Positions 8,090 through 17,550 are shown, numbered from the stretch's first letter. The stretch is 64,000 nt of DNA from JACRDG01 sp963760985 (GCA_963760985.1 CAVXFM010000016.1:620001-684000), one strand, 5' to 3'. Notes: generated from the letters alone by a model not told the origin. Translations and numbers: made by a program.

Positions 8090-8629
8090 GTGTACACCAT
8101 AGGAAGGCTGGCAAGGAAGTTCCACCTGTCACGGAGCACACTGCTGTATTACGACTCCATCGGCCTGTTAAGTCCGTCCTCGCATACCGAATCGGGATAC
8201 CGCATGTATTCCGAACAAGACGCGAAGCGGCTCGACCAAATCTGCGTGTACCGCCGGGCAGGGCTCCCCCTTGCCGACATACATCACGTGCTGGAATCCC
8301 CTGAAAGCACACTCGTATCAACACTGGAAAAAAGGCTTGACGAGCTGAACACCGACATCGAACGTCTGCATCAGCAGCAGCACTTCATCGTGGGGCTACT
8401 GAAGAACCACGATGTCATCGCGCACATCACCGTGATCAACAAGGAAACGTGGGTTTCCTTGCTCTCGGCCTCAGGGTTCAGCAAAGCGGATATGCTCCGG
8501 TGGCACGTGGAATTCGAGCGACTCGCGCCGGAGAAGCACCTCCTCTTCCTGAAGTTCCTTTCCATTCCGGACGAGGAGATTCAGATTATCCGATCATGGG
8601 CGTCTTCGGAAATCCATGATGGATTATAG
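8090..8629 (+). CDS. MerR family transcriptional regulator
   Basis: 179 residues. The N-terminal winged helix is canonical: YTIGRLARKFHLSRSTLLYYDSIGLL is the HTH and first wing, SGYRMYSEQD the second wing, followed by RLDQICVYRRAGLPLADI. A long dimerisation helix (LEKRLDELNTDIERLHQQ) and a short C-terminal effector region follow. There are no clustered cysteines, so a metal sensor is unlikely and an organic ligand more plausible. The start is GTG 8090, eight bases after AGGAGG; upstream in-frame sequence overlaps the previous gene and is not needed. Confidence 0.88.
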   Translation: MYTIGRLARKFHLSRSTLLYYDSIGLLSPSSHTESGYRMYSEQDAKRLDQICVYRRAGLPLADIHHVLESPESTLVSTLEKRLDELNTDIERLHQQQHFIVGLLKNHDVIAHITVINKETWVSLLSASGFSKADMLRWHVEFERLAPEKHLLFLKFLSIPDEEIQIIRSWASSEIHDGL

Positions 8630-8640
8630 CGTTTCGCGGA

Positions 8641-8760
8641 AGACCTCACCGAATGGCCCACGCTTTTGAGGCGCGGCGGAGTGTTTCGTGAACGAAGATT
8701 CGACGGCCTAGCATCGCTCGAACTGAACGGGGCTCCCTCCCCTCAGGAATCGTCCTGTAT
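8641..8760 (+). repeat. MITE-like dispersed repeat, copy 2 (degenerate)
   Basis: It retains the ACCGAATGG left segment and the AACGAAGATTCGACGGC core with the CATCGCTCGAACTGAA follow-on, but lacks a clear right terminal repeat. It fills the gap between two converging genes. Confidence 0.6.
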
Positions 8761-8802
8761 CATGGCAAGGGCCACCATTCATCGACCTGGCGAATCAGTT
8801 TA

Positions 8803-10269
8803 CTAAGCGCTGATGCCCATTTCTCTCAAAAATCGCGCGGCAAGCCCCAACAAGTTGAGACCTATCTGTGGATAGACTCTCATGATCTCATGGAATTGAT
8901 TCTGAGGCAACACCACGAGCGTTGAGTCCTCAGTGGCTACCGACGTGTTGGAGGGAGGAAGGTTATCGAACATGGGAACAAACCCGAGATAACCCCCTGC
9001 CTCGGTCGAGCGGATCTCCTCCTGCTCCGGTGTCTGGTAATTCCTATATATAGCGATCTTGCCCTTGAGTATCAGATAGATAGAGCTGTTCGGTTCGCCC
9101 GCCCTGATGATAATTTCCCCGGCTTTGAACTCCTGAATGGTGGTCACGGACGCAACCGCGTGCAGCTCTCGGCTCCCCATGCCTGCAAACAGCTCAAAGC
9201 CTCTCAGGGTGTCTATGGTCTGGATGATATCCGGCATTTTTGTCTCCGTTCTTGTACTCTTTGCACGGGCGAACTCAGCCATTTGCCTCACGGTCGTGTC
9301 GTCATCGTCGAGGCAGGACTCAATCACCGGGATAAACGCCTGGTTGGGCAATAAATCACTGATTACGAACAGCGCGAGCGCCCGGGTAACGGGATCGGTC
9401 GATTGGGTGAGAAGAGAGAGGAGGCGTTCCGGGCTCGCCCTTTCCACGAGGTTGAAAAGCTTGCGCCCCTTTGCAATCTTCTCGTCGAGGGGCATATCGT
9501 CAATGAGAGGAATCAGGTACGGCACGGTTCGGCCTCGAACCGTGGTCTCCACCATCTCTATGGCCACCGCTGCCGTGTCCGACTTAAGGGCCTGATACAT
9601 GAGTCGCATGTCCGCATGGTATACCCACAAGCCATAGAAAACGAGCCTAAGGATTTCGTCGTTCGTGGCGATGAGATGCTCGGTCAGCATGTCCACAGCC
9701 TGCGTTTTTTCCAATGACTGGAGCTGGCGAATCACGAGCAGATTGCTGTACGCCTCTTCTACGGACCTACCCAAGAGGTGACTCATCTCGAATTCACTGA
9801 TCTGCGGCGACAGTCGGATGACTTCAAGAATTGCTTGCTTGCCTCTGATTCCCAATTGGAGGAGCGAGGCTTCCAAGAAAGGAAGGATCTCTCCAGGATA
9901 GGCAATAAGTGCTTCCAGTGCAGCGCTGCGCACTTTTTCGTCAGGATCCTCCAGGCAGCGGATGAGTTTCCGGGCTGCGATCATGTCCGGAGATCCTACG
10001 AACACAATTGCTGCTTCAGCTCGTACGGACGCATGCGGATCGTCCAAGAGCCTCAGTGCCCGGTCCAGCGGAATAGCCGGCACTTGAGCTGGCTCTGCGT
10101 CATTCTCTCCGCCTGTGGCCAGTGTGACAGATGATTCCAGGCCCATTGGCGCGCCTCCGGCATCGAAGGTCCTGACAGCTTCCACTTCGTCGTAATCGAT
10201 GTTGCCTTGGACAATCACCTGCTTGAGAATACGCTTGTATTCCTTCCTGAAAAGCAAGGTCTCACACAT
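8803..10269 (-). CDS. Nucleotide-transporter-like fusion: HEAT and cyclic-nucleotide-binding C-terminal part
   Basis: This piece is the back half of the gene starting at 11472. After a short linker (CETLLFRKEYKRILKQVI) come HEAT-like helical repeats of the form LLDDPHASVRAEAAIVF and LEDPDEKVRSAALEAL. A cyclic-nucleotide-binding domain follows in about the last 130 residues (FELFAGMGSRELHAVA, FKAGEIIIRAGEPNSSIYLI, LKGKIAIYR). The phosphate-binding cassette is poorly conserved, so the ligand is uncertain. The frame joins the transporter part by skipping one base at 10270. The open frame to 10317 is an artefact of the break. Confidence 0.8.
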   Translation of the reverse strand: MCETLLFRKEYKRILKQVIVQGNIDYDEVEAVRTFDAGGAPMGLESSVTLATGGENDAEPAQVPAIPLDRALRLLDDPHASVRAEAAIVFVGSPDMIAARKLIRCLEDPDEKVRSAALEALIAYPGEILPFLEASLLQLGIRGKQAILEVIRLSPQISEFEMSHLLGRSVEEAYSNLLVIRQLQSLEKTQAVDMLTEHLIATNDEILRLVFYGLWVYHADMRLMYQALKSDTAAVAIEMVETTVRGRTVPYLIPLIDDMPLDEKIAKGRKLFNLVERASPERLLSLLTQSTDPVTRALALFVISDLLPNQAFIPVIESCLDDDDTTVRQMAEFARAKSTRTETKMPDIIQTIDTLRGFELFAGMGSRELHAVASVTTIQEFKAGEIIIRAGEPNSSIYLILKGKIAIYRNYQTPEQEEIRSTEAGGYLGFVPMFDNLPPSNTSVATEDSTLVVLPQNQFHEIMRVYPQIGLNLLGLAARFLREMGISA

Positions 10270-10270
10270 C

Positions 10271-11053
10271 CAGTACCACGCCGAAGATGGCACCGATGTA
10301 CGCGAAGTCCCGCGCATCCATGACCGGCTTGAGCAAAATCATGGTCAATGATCCCACGAGCATGCCTACTTTCAGCACGGTTCCCCTGATGAACGTCCGA
10401 CTCCATGCCTGAAGCTCCTTCGGGATGACGTTGAAGAGGATCTTGTTCACCGGGCCGGCTATCGCTCTCTGGATGAGAATGACACTGAATTGACCGTACG
10501 AAGCCACGTAGATGTTGAAGAACGCTGCCAACGAGCTGAACAGAACCGTAAAATTGACCGGATGAACCAGAGATGCATTGGGCAGGCCCATTTGCGAGTA
10601 CAAACGCCCCACGAAAAAGAGGATGAAAAAGGTCAGCAAGGTGGTGCAGCCGCGGAAAACGCTCAAGAACGTGATCAGGCTTTGCTCGGACCCAAAACTG
10701 CTGTTCGCTATGACACTGAATTGGTAGGAAAAGATGGGAAGCAGGATGTTCGGAATCAATCCACAAATGATAAGGTACCGAACGATCGGAAACTTTCGCA
10801 TGAGACCGGGCACTTCGGCGATAGGCCTTTTTGAGGAAACCGCTGCTGCCCCGGGTGCCCTAAGTGCCTTTGCCGACACGAAGCCCCGGTAGCTATGGTG
10901 CAGGTACAGGCCTGTGGCCAAGAACACGGCGGCAAAGATCACCAGGGCAGCGTCTTCGCCGATGATATGCGTGATGGGGCTCGTGGAGAAGCTGCCCAGC
11001 GTGGTGCCAAGGACCTGTGCCGCGGTAACGAGAGGGAAGAGACGCTTTCCCTG
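10271..11053 (-). CDS. Nucleotide-transporter-like fusion: C-terminal half of membrane domain (frameshifted)
   Basis: About 260 residues carrying the second set of transmembrane helices (IFAAVFLATGLYLH, YLIICGLIPNILLPIFSYQF, LTFFILFFVGRLY). The frame reads QGKRLFPLVTAAQVLGTTLG directly after the ...DLFDAR end of the next piece if two bases (11054-11055) are ignored, and continues into the HEAT part if one base (10270) is ignored. The helix pattern and the FDARQGKRLFPL-type segment resemble ADP/ATP translocase-like (Npt/Tlc) MFS proteins. Confidence 0.75.
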
Positions 11054-11055
11054 GC

Positions 11056-11472
11056 GCGTGCGTCAAAGAGATCCCCCGCGATGTTCCACAGGTAGACCAA
11101 CAGGATCGAATCGAGCAGCTGAAGACCTTGGTACAGAATCGGGTACACCAAGGTAAACTTGGCCTTCACCAAGAAGAAACAAAGAACAGCCCCGGCCGCA
11201 TAGAAGAACAGAAGCCGTGACATGAGCTGAGAGTCCGAAGACTTCCTGGCGATCCTGTCTGCAAATGACAACACCACCATGGTGAGCACTGCACTGATCA
11301 CCAGCATCCACGGGATGTAAGCAGGGCCAAAGCGCTTGAGAAAGGCTGTATCCACGTAGTTGCGAAAAATGGCAGTGACAAAGAAAATTGCCAGAAATAA
11401 TGCAGAAAGCCAGATAAACCGGCCAAATTCGTGCGAATATACCTTAAGAACTCTTTCGAAGAACTGCTTCAT
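11056..11472 (-). CDS. Nucleotide-transporter-like fusion: N-terminal membrane part
   Basis: ATG 11472 follows AAGGAGAAGG and opens MKQFFERVLKVYSHEFGRF, then four or so membrane helices (FIWLSALFLAIFFVTAIFRN, IPWMLVISAVLTMVVLSF). Together with the two pieces downstream this makes one protein of about 890 residues: membrane transporter domain, HEAT repeats, then a cNMP-type domain. The architecture suggests an inner-membrane carrier gated or scaffolded by cytoplasmic repeats. It is broken at 11054-11055, so whether an intact product exists depends on sequence accuracy. Confidence 0.78.
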
Positions 11473-11555
11473 CCTTCTCCTTCCCAAATTGCGCGCGTTC
11501 CCGGGCTGGAAGGACCAGTCACTTACCCCACCACACACTCTGCCGTCCAGGAAGT

Positions 11556-11718
11556 TATACTGGTTGCCAAAGGTTTTGTCTGTTTGACTCTTCTTTGGCG
11601 TCGGGAGATGCCGCTTCTTTGCGAGGGACGCAAAGCCTTCCGAATCTTCGTTCAGGGGACCCCCCGCCATCTTTTGAAAGCTCTAGCCATCCGGTCAGAA
11701 CTTTTGGCACCTGCTATA
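11556..11718 (-). repeat. MITE-like dispersed repeat, copy 3
   Basis: On the minus strand it runs from TATAGCAGGTGCCAAAAGTT to TTTGGCAACCAGTATA, the best-preserved pair of ends in the window; the terminal inverted repeat is about 20 bases with few mismatches and TATA at each tip. It lies 84 bases upstream of the transporter start. Confidence 0.78.
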
Positions 11719-11877
11719 TCGTGCGCTCTCATGATCGGGCCCGGATCCTAACCACGTAGGTATTCCATCCGTTCACTCGCCTTTGTTGCAAGCAGAGTCG
11801 CAACGGAGGAAGCGAGGCTACCCTGAGAGCTTTCTTGAGTGGTCTGGCCCACCGATCGTGAGACTGTCATGATGAAG

Positions 11878-11900
11878 CGGGCGCCCGGAAGGAGCGCCCG
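11878..11900 (-). terminator. Hairpin after the arylsulfatase gene
   Basis: CGGGCGC pairs with GCGCCCG around a 9-base loop, 11 bases beyond the arylsulfatase stop. There is no long T-run, so it may only stall transcription or stabilise the mRNA end. Confidence 0.45.
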
Positions 11901-11910
11901 GTTTGCGGAA

Positions 11911-13587
11911 TTATTGCCCCTCGCGGTTCCTGAGTGTCTCCTCTATTTTCTTCTTTATAGCGTCAAGATTAAAGGTCGCCGGAGCCTGCATCGGAGGATA
12001 CTCGATGGCCGTTTTTGCGAGCTTTGCCACATATTCTTGGACCATCACGAAACGCCAGAACTCGCGTGCATAGAAGTCGTTCATGTACCCGCCGCCGAGG
12101 TCGTTCAAGCTCTGGCCACCCGTTGCAGGCGTCCGCTCGAACGGATCCTGGCGGATGTTCACGATGCTGGGCATGTCGGTGGTGACCTTCGGTCCAGGCC
12201 AGCCCAGCGGCTGCTGGAAGAACTGGAACTTAAAGTCGTCGACGCGGAGGGCACCCAGGTGGGGACCGCCGAAGTAGAAGATCTCGTGACGAGCAGACGG
12301 CCCTTTGCCAAGCAGAAGGTTCATCTGGTTGTACCCGTCAAGGTGGTTCTTGTATGTGCGGTCGCCGAGCTTTACCCCTTTCAGAAGCTGCTCGGTAATG
12401 TTGCTGTTGCCGGCAGCGGCCACGAGAGTGGGGAACCAGTCCAGTCCTGAGAAGATGCCATTCTCAACCGTGCCGGGTTTGACCTTGCTCGGCCAGCGGA
12501 TAATGGCTGGAACGCGGAAGCCGCCTTCCCAGACGGTCCCCTTGGTAGCCTTGAACGGCGTCATGCCGCCGTCCGGCCACGTAAACACCTCCGCCCCGTT
12601 GTCGGTGGTGAAGACGACGATCGTGTTGTCAGCCTCGCCGATGTCTTCCAGGTGCTTCAGGAGGGCACCGATATCGTCGTCCATCTGGGCCATGCCCGCC
12701 TCTTCCACGTTGTAGTTGCTCTTGGGATTCATGAGCGCCTGGTACTTCGGGGAGAGATACGTAAAGACGTGCATCCTCGTCGTGTTGTGCCAGATGAAGA
12801 AGGGCTTTCCTTCTTTCTTGGCCTTATCCATGAAGGCCTCGGAATGCTCGACCAGTACGCTGTCGAAGGTCTCCATGTTGTATTTGGCCTTGCGACCCTC
12901 CTGCCAGTTCTGGCGGCCTGCCATGTTGGGGAACGGCGCCAAGGGTCCTTCATCCACGATCTTCTGTTTTCCGATCCTGCCCCAGCGGGGCTGTTCCGTC
13001 GGATCGTCTTTGTCGGTGGCCCAGCAATGCACGAGGTTGCGCGGCCCGTACTTGTCTATCCAGTCCTGGGGGTAGTCGAACCAGTACGGGTCCGACATCG
13101 CATCGAGGTGGTACAGGTATCCGAAGAACTCGTCAAAACCGTGCACCGTCGGCAGGTATTTGTTCAGATCACCCAGGTGGTTCTTGCCGAACTGACCGGT
13201 AGTGTACCCGAGCGCCTTAAGCGCGGTAGCGAGTGTGCAGGCCTGCGCGGGGAGGCCCACGTCGGCCCCTGCCTGGCCGACCGTCGTCAAGCCCGTCCGG
13301 ATTGGCAATTCGCCGGTGATGAAGTTCGCCCGGCCCGCGGTACAACTTGCTTCCGCGTAATAGTCGGTGAACATCATCCCCTGGGCCGCTAGCTTATCGA
13401 GGTTCGGTGTTTTTCCGGACATGATGCCGCGGTGGTAAGCCCCTATGTTGAACCAACCGACGTCATCACCCATAATAAAAAGGATGTTGGGTTTCTTGTC
13501 GGCGGCATATGCCGGGCCGGTCATCAATGCCAACGCGACAAAAAAGACGGCAAAGGCCATTACTACAATCCGTTTTCTTTCCTTCAT
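11911..13587 (-). CDS. Arylsulfatase, secreted (sulfatase S1 family)
   Basis: 558 residues. A signal peptide (basic MKERKR, hydrophobic stretch, GPAYA cleavage site) directs it to the periplasm. The mature part opens KKPNILFIMGDDVGW with the metal-binding Asp pair. The sulfatase site is SCTAGRANFITG with Cys82 as the formylglycine precursor. GYTTGQFGKNHLGD and VFTTDNGAEVFTWPDGG supply further active-site and metal residues. The Cys motif is CxAxR rather than CxPxR; such sites are matured by the radical SAM enzyme anSME, which fits an anaerobe. ATG 13587 follows AAAGGA; TTG 13593 is a less likely start. Substrate unknown. Confidence 0.92.
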   Translation of the reverse strand: MKERKRIVVMAFAVFFVALALMTGPAYAADKKPNILFIMGDDVGWFNIGAYHRGIMSGKTPNLDKLAAQGMMFTDYYAEASCTAGRANFITGELPIRTGLTTVGQAGADVGLPAQACTLATALKALGYTTGQFGKNHLGDLNKYLPTVHGFDEFFGYLYHLDAMSDPYWFDYPQDWIDKYGPRNLVHCWATDKDDPTEQPRWGRIGKQKIVDEGPLAPFPNMAGRQNWQEGRKAKYNMETFDSVLVEHSEAFMDKAKKEGKPFFIWHNTTRMHVFTYLSPKYQALMNPKSNYNVEEAGMAQMDDDIGALLKHLEDIGEADNTIVVFTTDNGAEVFTWPDGGMTPFKATKGTVWEGGFRVPAIIRWPSKVKPGTVENGIFSGLDWFPTLVAAAGNSNITEQLLKGVKLGDRTYKNHLDGYNQMNLLLGKGPSARHEIFYFGGPHLGALRVDDFKFQFFQQPLGWPGPKVTTDMPSIVNIRQDPFERTPATGGQSLNDLGGGYMNDFYAREFWRFVMVQEYVAKLAKTAIEYPPMQAPATFNLDAIKKKIEETLRNREGQ

Positions 13588-13735
13588 TCTCAATCCTTTC
13601 GGAAGGTTAAGTAAAGTCCAATGAGCGCGAGACCGCTCCGGGGCTGCTTTTGCGGCAGCCTAGGCTTGTCATTTCTTGCCTTCGTCGTCTCACCCCCCTT
13701 GTATCGAATTTTCTTTCGTCGCTCTCTGGAACAAT

Positions 13736-14471
13736 TCATTTCTGTGGAGCGTCCGGATCAGCACTCTTCAGGGCATCCAGCCGCGCCTTCATGTGAATTT
13801 TGTACTGCGGGGGGATACCCTCTGCAGCCAACCCTTCTTGGTACACTTTCGCTGCTTCAGTCTTCTTACCGAGCTTTTCGTAGATTACTCCCAGCGGCAG
13901 GTACGCGTCCGCATAGGCAGGGTATTTTGTGACAAGGCTATCCAACACGCGGGCAGCGCCGGGCAGGTCTCCCTTCTTTTGCTTGCAGAAGGCCAGCGTC
14001 CGCGCGTACCGCGGCTCGTCAGGGTGGAGTGCTACGGCTTTGTTGCCAAAAATCAGGGCCTCGTCGATGCGGTCTTTGGAGAGAAGCACGCAGAGGTTGT
14101 ACGCAGCCTTGGCCATGTGCGGATCGGCCTTGAAAGCTGCCCTCAGGTGTTTCTCCGCGCGCGGGGTCGTGCTCTTCAGCCATAATCAGGCCCATGTTGA
14201 AGTGTGCGGCAGCGTTGTCGGGCGCAACCTGCAGTGCCTGGTGCAATGCCTCTTTGGCCTTCTGGTTGTCCCCCATACGGGCATAGGCCATCGATTCGTT
14301 CACCATCGCGAGCACCGCCCGGGGCTCTTGTTTTAACGCGAGCTTATACGAAGCAACTGCCTGAGTGAAATCGCCGCGGTCCAGGTAGTAATTTCCCAAG
14401 TTGTAATGGGATTCCCATTGGTCCGGCCGAGAAAGGATCGACGCGAGGGTACTCCTTGTTTGCGGCTTCAA
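13736..14471 (-). CDS. Octaheme cytochrome fusion: C-terminal TPR part (frameshifted)
   Basis: The last part of the gene starting at 16145. Successive 34-residue TPR units are visible: SHYNLGNYYLDRGDFTQAVA, AMVNESMAYARMGDNQKAKE, AAHFNMGLIMAEEHDPA, then after a one-base skip near 14160 KAAYNLCVLLSKDRIDEALI, YARTLAFCKQKKGDLPGAAR and ADAYLPLGVIYEKLGKKTEA. TPRs here would offer a protein-binding platform, probably in the periplasm. The C-terminus is ordinary. The break near 14440 separates it from the HEAT part. Confidence 0.75.
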
Positions 14472-14890
14472 CGGCTTTCCTGTCAGCCTCCGCGAGCGGG
14501 AAATCCTTAAATGGGGCTAGCGACGCAGCAGCGCGGACCCGGACAAGGCGGTACTCATCCTGGGTCGCACGAACGAGAGCCAGAACCGCGTTTCTCGTGG
14601 CCACGCTTTGCAGGGCCTCTACTGCTGAAGCGCGGACGAGCGGCGAAGGGTCTTTCATTGACGCAAACAGCATGGGAACCACCCGAGGATCTCCGGAAGA
14701 CCGGACAAGCCGGATGAGCGACGCGGCAAATATCTCGTCTCGATCTTTGCTCGTCACATACGCGATCATCTCCGGTAGCTTGGTCCAGTCGCCTCTGCGG
14801 GCCGCGTCGATGAGAGAAGCGCGTGTGAGCACCGGCTTCTGATAATCGCGGGCCCGCCACTTACGTACGTATGTGTCAGCCCATGCCGCT
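14344..14890 (-). CDS. Octaheme cytochrome fusion: HEAT-repeat part (frameshifted)
   Basis: After the last heme site the frame continues (skipping one base near 14888) as AWADTYVRKWRARDYQKPVL, then alpha-helical repeats such as PRVVPMLFASMKDPSPLVRA and SAVEALQSVATRNAVLALVR, characteristic of HEAT/PBS-lyase repeats. The true coding path moves to the TPR frame at about 14440; the remaining bases to 14344 are out of frame. No independent start or ribosome binding site is present, so this is not a separate gene. Confidence 0.7.
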
Positions 14891-15600
14891 GTCCTTGTCG
14901 GAGTGACAGAGATTGCAGGCATTCGGCGACTTGTACGCGATGGTTGTCGCAGGAGTCGGCGGAAGCATCGAATGATCCGTCCTGTGCATCCGAGCGAATT
15001 CCGTCATCGGCATATGGCAGGAAATGCACTTGTTCCCCTTGCTCTCGGCCTTGTGGTGGGTATGCGCGGTCGGATTACTCACCTTGTCTTGATGGCAGGG
15101 CATGCACGCCTGATTTGCCTTGTCATCGTCCTTGAACCGATATCGACCGCTGGAAGTGTGGCAATGCAAACAGTCGAGCTTGCCCGATTTCACGCAGGGA
15201 CTCATGCGCCAGGAAGTGTACGTGTAATTCTCCCCAAGATCGCGGCCATCCGGGTAATAATCAGGGTTTTCGAGCGTTACCAGACCGAACCGGTCGAAGA
15301 ATTTGTCTCCCGGATTGAAATGGGTCGTGAGCACCACTGCCTTGGCATGACAACTGGAGCAAGTGGCGTTGTTCTGGTCATGCGTGAATTTCCTGCCGCC
15401 TCTTGTGATCTTGAGATCTTGGGGCACGGTTCCCTTGGGAGCAGCTTCGCAAACCCGAATGTGCTCTTGAGCAGGCCCATGACACGTTTCACAGTTGATG
15501 CCGGGTTCTTTCCAGACCGTGTGATAGGTATCGGTTGCCGGATCGTAGTTGGTAGACACCTGGCTCACGTGACACCCATAACACGCGGTGTTGAACGTGG
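14891..15600 (-). CDS. Octaheme cytochrome fusion: heme-rich middle part (frameshifted)
   Basis: Seven CxxCH heme-attachment sites occur in this frame: CYGCH, CETCH, CSSCH, CLHCH, CMPCH, CISCH and CNLCH. The CYGCH site lies just upstream of the first usable ATG (15568), in NTACYGCHVSQVS, so the reading frame must enter from the preceding piece. Heme spacing and distal histidines resemble cytochrome c554/octaheme-type proteins, which move electrons or reduce nitrogen or sulfur compounds in the periplasm. No active-site substitution (such as CxxCK) is seen. Confidence 0.82.
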
Positions 15601-16145
15601 TACCGCCAGTCCTTCCAGCTCATCGGTGCGTCGGAGTGACCTGGAAAGTGGCGTATCCCGCTCGCAGCCATGTCAAACCATTTCTTCTGGTGTACGTTGT
15701 ACGCGATCGGGAGCGTTTGAAGCCGACCCCGATCCAGGGCGGTAAGGAAGTAATAGACATTCTTGCCGCCCATCGTGTGGTCGATGCGATATTTCTTTTC
15801 GCCCGCGGGACCACGTTCGACCACCCACCCTTGCGGTCCGCTGATGTCCGCGCGGTACCGAAAATTTCCGATCACGATGTCTTCTGTCTGGTCTGTGAGG
15901 CGTTTTCTGGCAAATTCAAGGGTATATGGCTGCATGGCCAGCCCGTGATGGGAAGGGGCCCACAACTGATAGAATTTCTCGTGGCATTTGCGACAACTCG
16001 TGGAACCTGTGTACTGCACTGCAGAAGCACCGGAGAGGGCAGCCTTTTCGCCTGATTCTTCCGCTCTGGGACAATCCAGCGCCAGCGGTCCAAGGACCAT
16101 GAGAAGCGCTGTTCCAAAGATTAAGCAAGAGGTCAGTCTTTTCAT
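15601..16145 (-). CDS. Octaheme cytochrome fusion: signal peptide and first heme
   Basis: ATG 16145 follows GGGAGGG and begins MKRLTSCLIFGTALLMVLG, a signal peptide for Sec export, needed for periplasmic heme attachment. The first heme site is TGSTSCRKCHEKFYQLW, followed by the HHGLAMQPYT segment typical of c554-like proteins. The frame is lost at about 15602 where one surplus base lies in a CC pair; ignoring it gives RYTFNTACYGCH. The complete protein would have about 800 residues, eight hemes, HEAT and TPR repeats. Confidence 0.82.
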
Positions 16146-16618
16146 GTACCCTCCCGAGAAATACTGGCAGCCGCGGGAAATTGCGTATGGAACACGTATT
16201 GGCTTGAGGTAACTCGACACCCTATTTTAGTAGAGGAAACCTGAAACGCAATGAAATTATGTTGAAATGGCGCACGCCTTGCCTTGGCAAGCGCAACAGA
16301 GGCCGAATTTAGGCGCACGAGAAACCACGCCCCTCAGGGTAGTCGAATTCAGAAGCATGGCGCATGCGATCACGCATGCTGATGCACACAGTGTGCGGAA
16401 GCAGGTAAGACACTCGTCCTGCGTGAGAGAGTGAAACGACCTCACGTGGTATGAGTCAAGGGAATGAGTAAGAGGGCAGTAACAGAGGATGCGCAGTCCG
16501 GATTCATACGGCGCAACACCACAGATTGAGGGGTTTCACCGTTGAACGTCCGTGCATCGGTGCGGTCCTTGCCGCAATCTGCGGCAAGGACCTTTGTCAC
16601 GCATCGCCTTCGGCAAAG
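16146..16618. other. Intergenic region rich in palindromes
   Basis: No gene is supported. Notable are GCATGCG-atca-CGCATGC (16362-16379), followed at once by GCACACAGTGTGC, and the perfect hairpin at 16564-16592. The upstream half must also hold the cytochrome promoter. Confidence 0.5.
16564..16592. terminator. Perfect 13-bp hairpin after the superoxide dismutase gene
   Basis: GGTCCTTGCCGCA and its exact complement flank a 3-base loop, 26 bases beyond the superoxide dismutase stop. There is a short T-run only on the plus strand, so factor-independent termination of the minus-strand gene is uncertain. Confidence 0.5.
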
Positions 16619-17348
16619 CTATTTGGGTGCACAGAACTTGTGGAACCGCTCTTCGACTTTGGGCCAGTTGATAATCTTCGCGAACGCATCCACGTAATCC
16701 GCTCGTCGATTCTGGTACTTCAAATAATACGCGTGCTCCCACACATCGCAGACCATGAGCGGCATGGCTCCCCAGGAGGTCAGATTCTGGTGCTTTTCGG
16801 CCTGAAGCACGACGAGACACTTGCTGAAAGGTTCCCAGGCCAGGATTCCCCACCCTGATGCCTCCACGCCTTTGGACGCGGCAGAGAACTGCTTCCAGAA
16901 AGTCTCGTACGAGCCGAAGTCACGCTTGATCATGTCAGCCAGGACGCCTTTTGGTGCTCCACCTGCTTTGGGTCCGATGGTAGTGAAATAGATCCAGTGA
17001 AGCACGACACCTGACCCATTAAACGCGAGATCGCGGCTCAGGGCCTTGATTGCCTCGAAGTGTCCGTCGGCTCTTGCCTTTTGCAACTTCTGCAGGACAC
17101 CGTTGAGACCCTTGACTGTACCCGGCAAAATGTTTCTCATAGTGGATCTTGACGGTCTCCTTGTCGATAACGGGTTCCAGTGCATCCTCCGGATACGGCA
17201 GAGGCGGAAGTTTGTGCATAAAGGCCGGTCCACCTTCCTTAGGCGGCTGAGCCATCGCTTCGGACCCCAGCGCGGCCGAGAGCATTCCCATAGTGGCAGC
17301 CACGCCCGCAACCGCCATGGCTTCGCGTCTCGTCAGTTCGTTGTCCAC
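16619..17348 (-). CDS. sodB: Fe/Mn superoxide dismutase with Tat signal (frameshifted)
   Basis: The N-terminus MDNELTRREAMAVAGVAATM, with a twin arginine before a hydrophobic stretch and an AMA cleavage site, predicts Tat export of the folded metalloenzyme. The mature domain has the first metal His and helix in IHYEKHFAG, the second His in GVVLHWIYF, and Asp/His in DVWEHAYYLKYQNRRADY, all in order. The frame breaks at 17120: dropping one base turns AGYSQGS into AGTVKGLNGVLQKL, the normal helix. It removes superoxide in the periplasm, probably as oxygen protection of an anaerobe. Iron versus manganese cannot be decided. Confidence 0.85.
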
Positions 17349-17550
17349 TGTTCAACTCCTTTTGTTCGGGAAAAACGGGGCAAGAGAGGTAGCCTCCCTC
17401 GATCGCTGGCCAGGACAGAATCTGAGGCAATAGTCCTGTCCCCCCTGGTTGTACACATGTTTTCCGTAAAGTATTCATGCCGTTCCCGTGAGTCAAGAGC
17501 CTTACGGAATCGAGAGGACGAAGTCTGAGGGCCAGCTTGAAAACGAAGTA

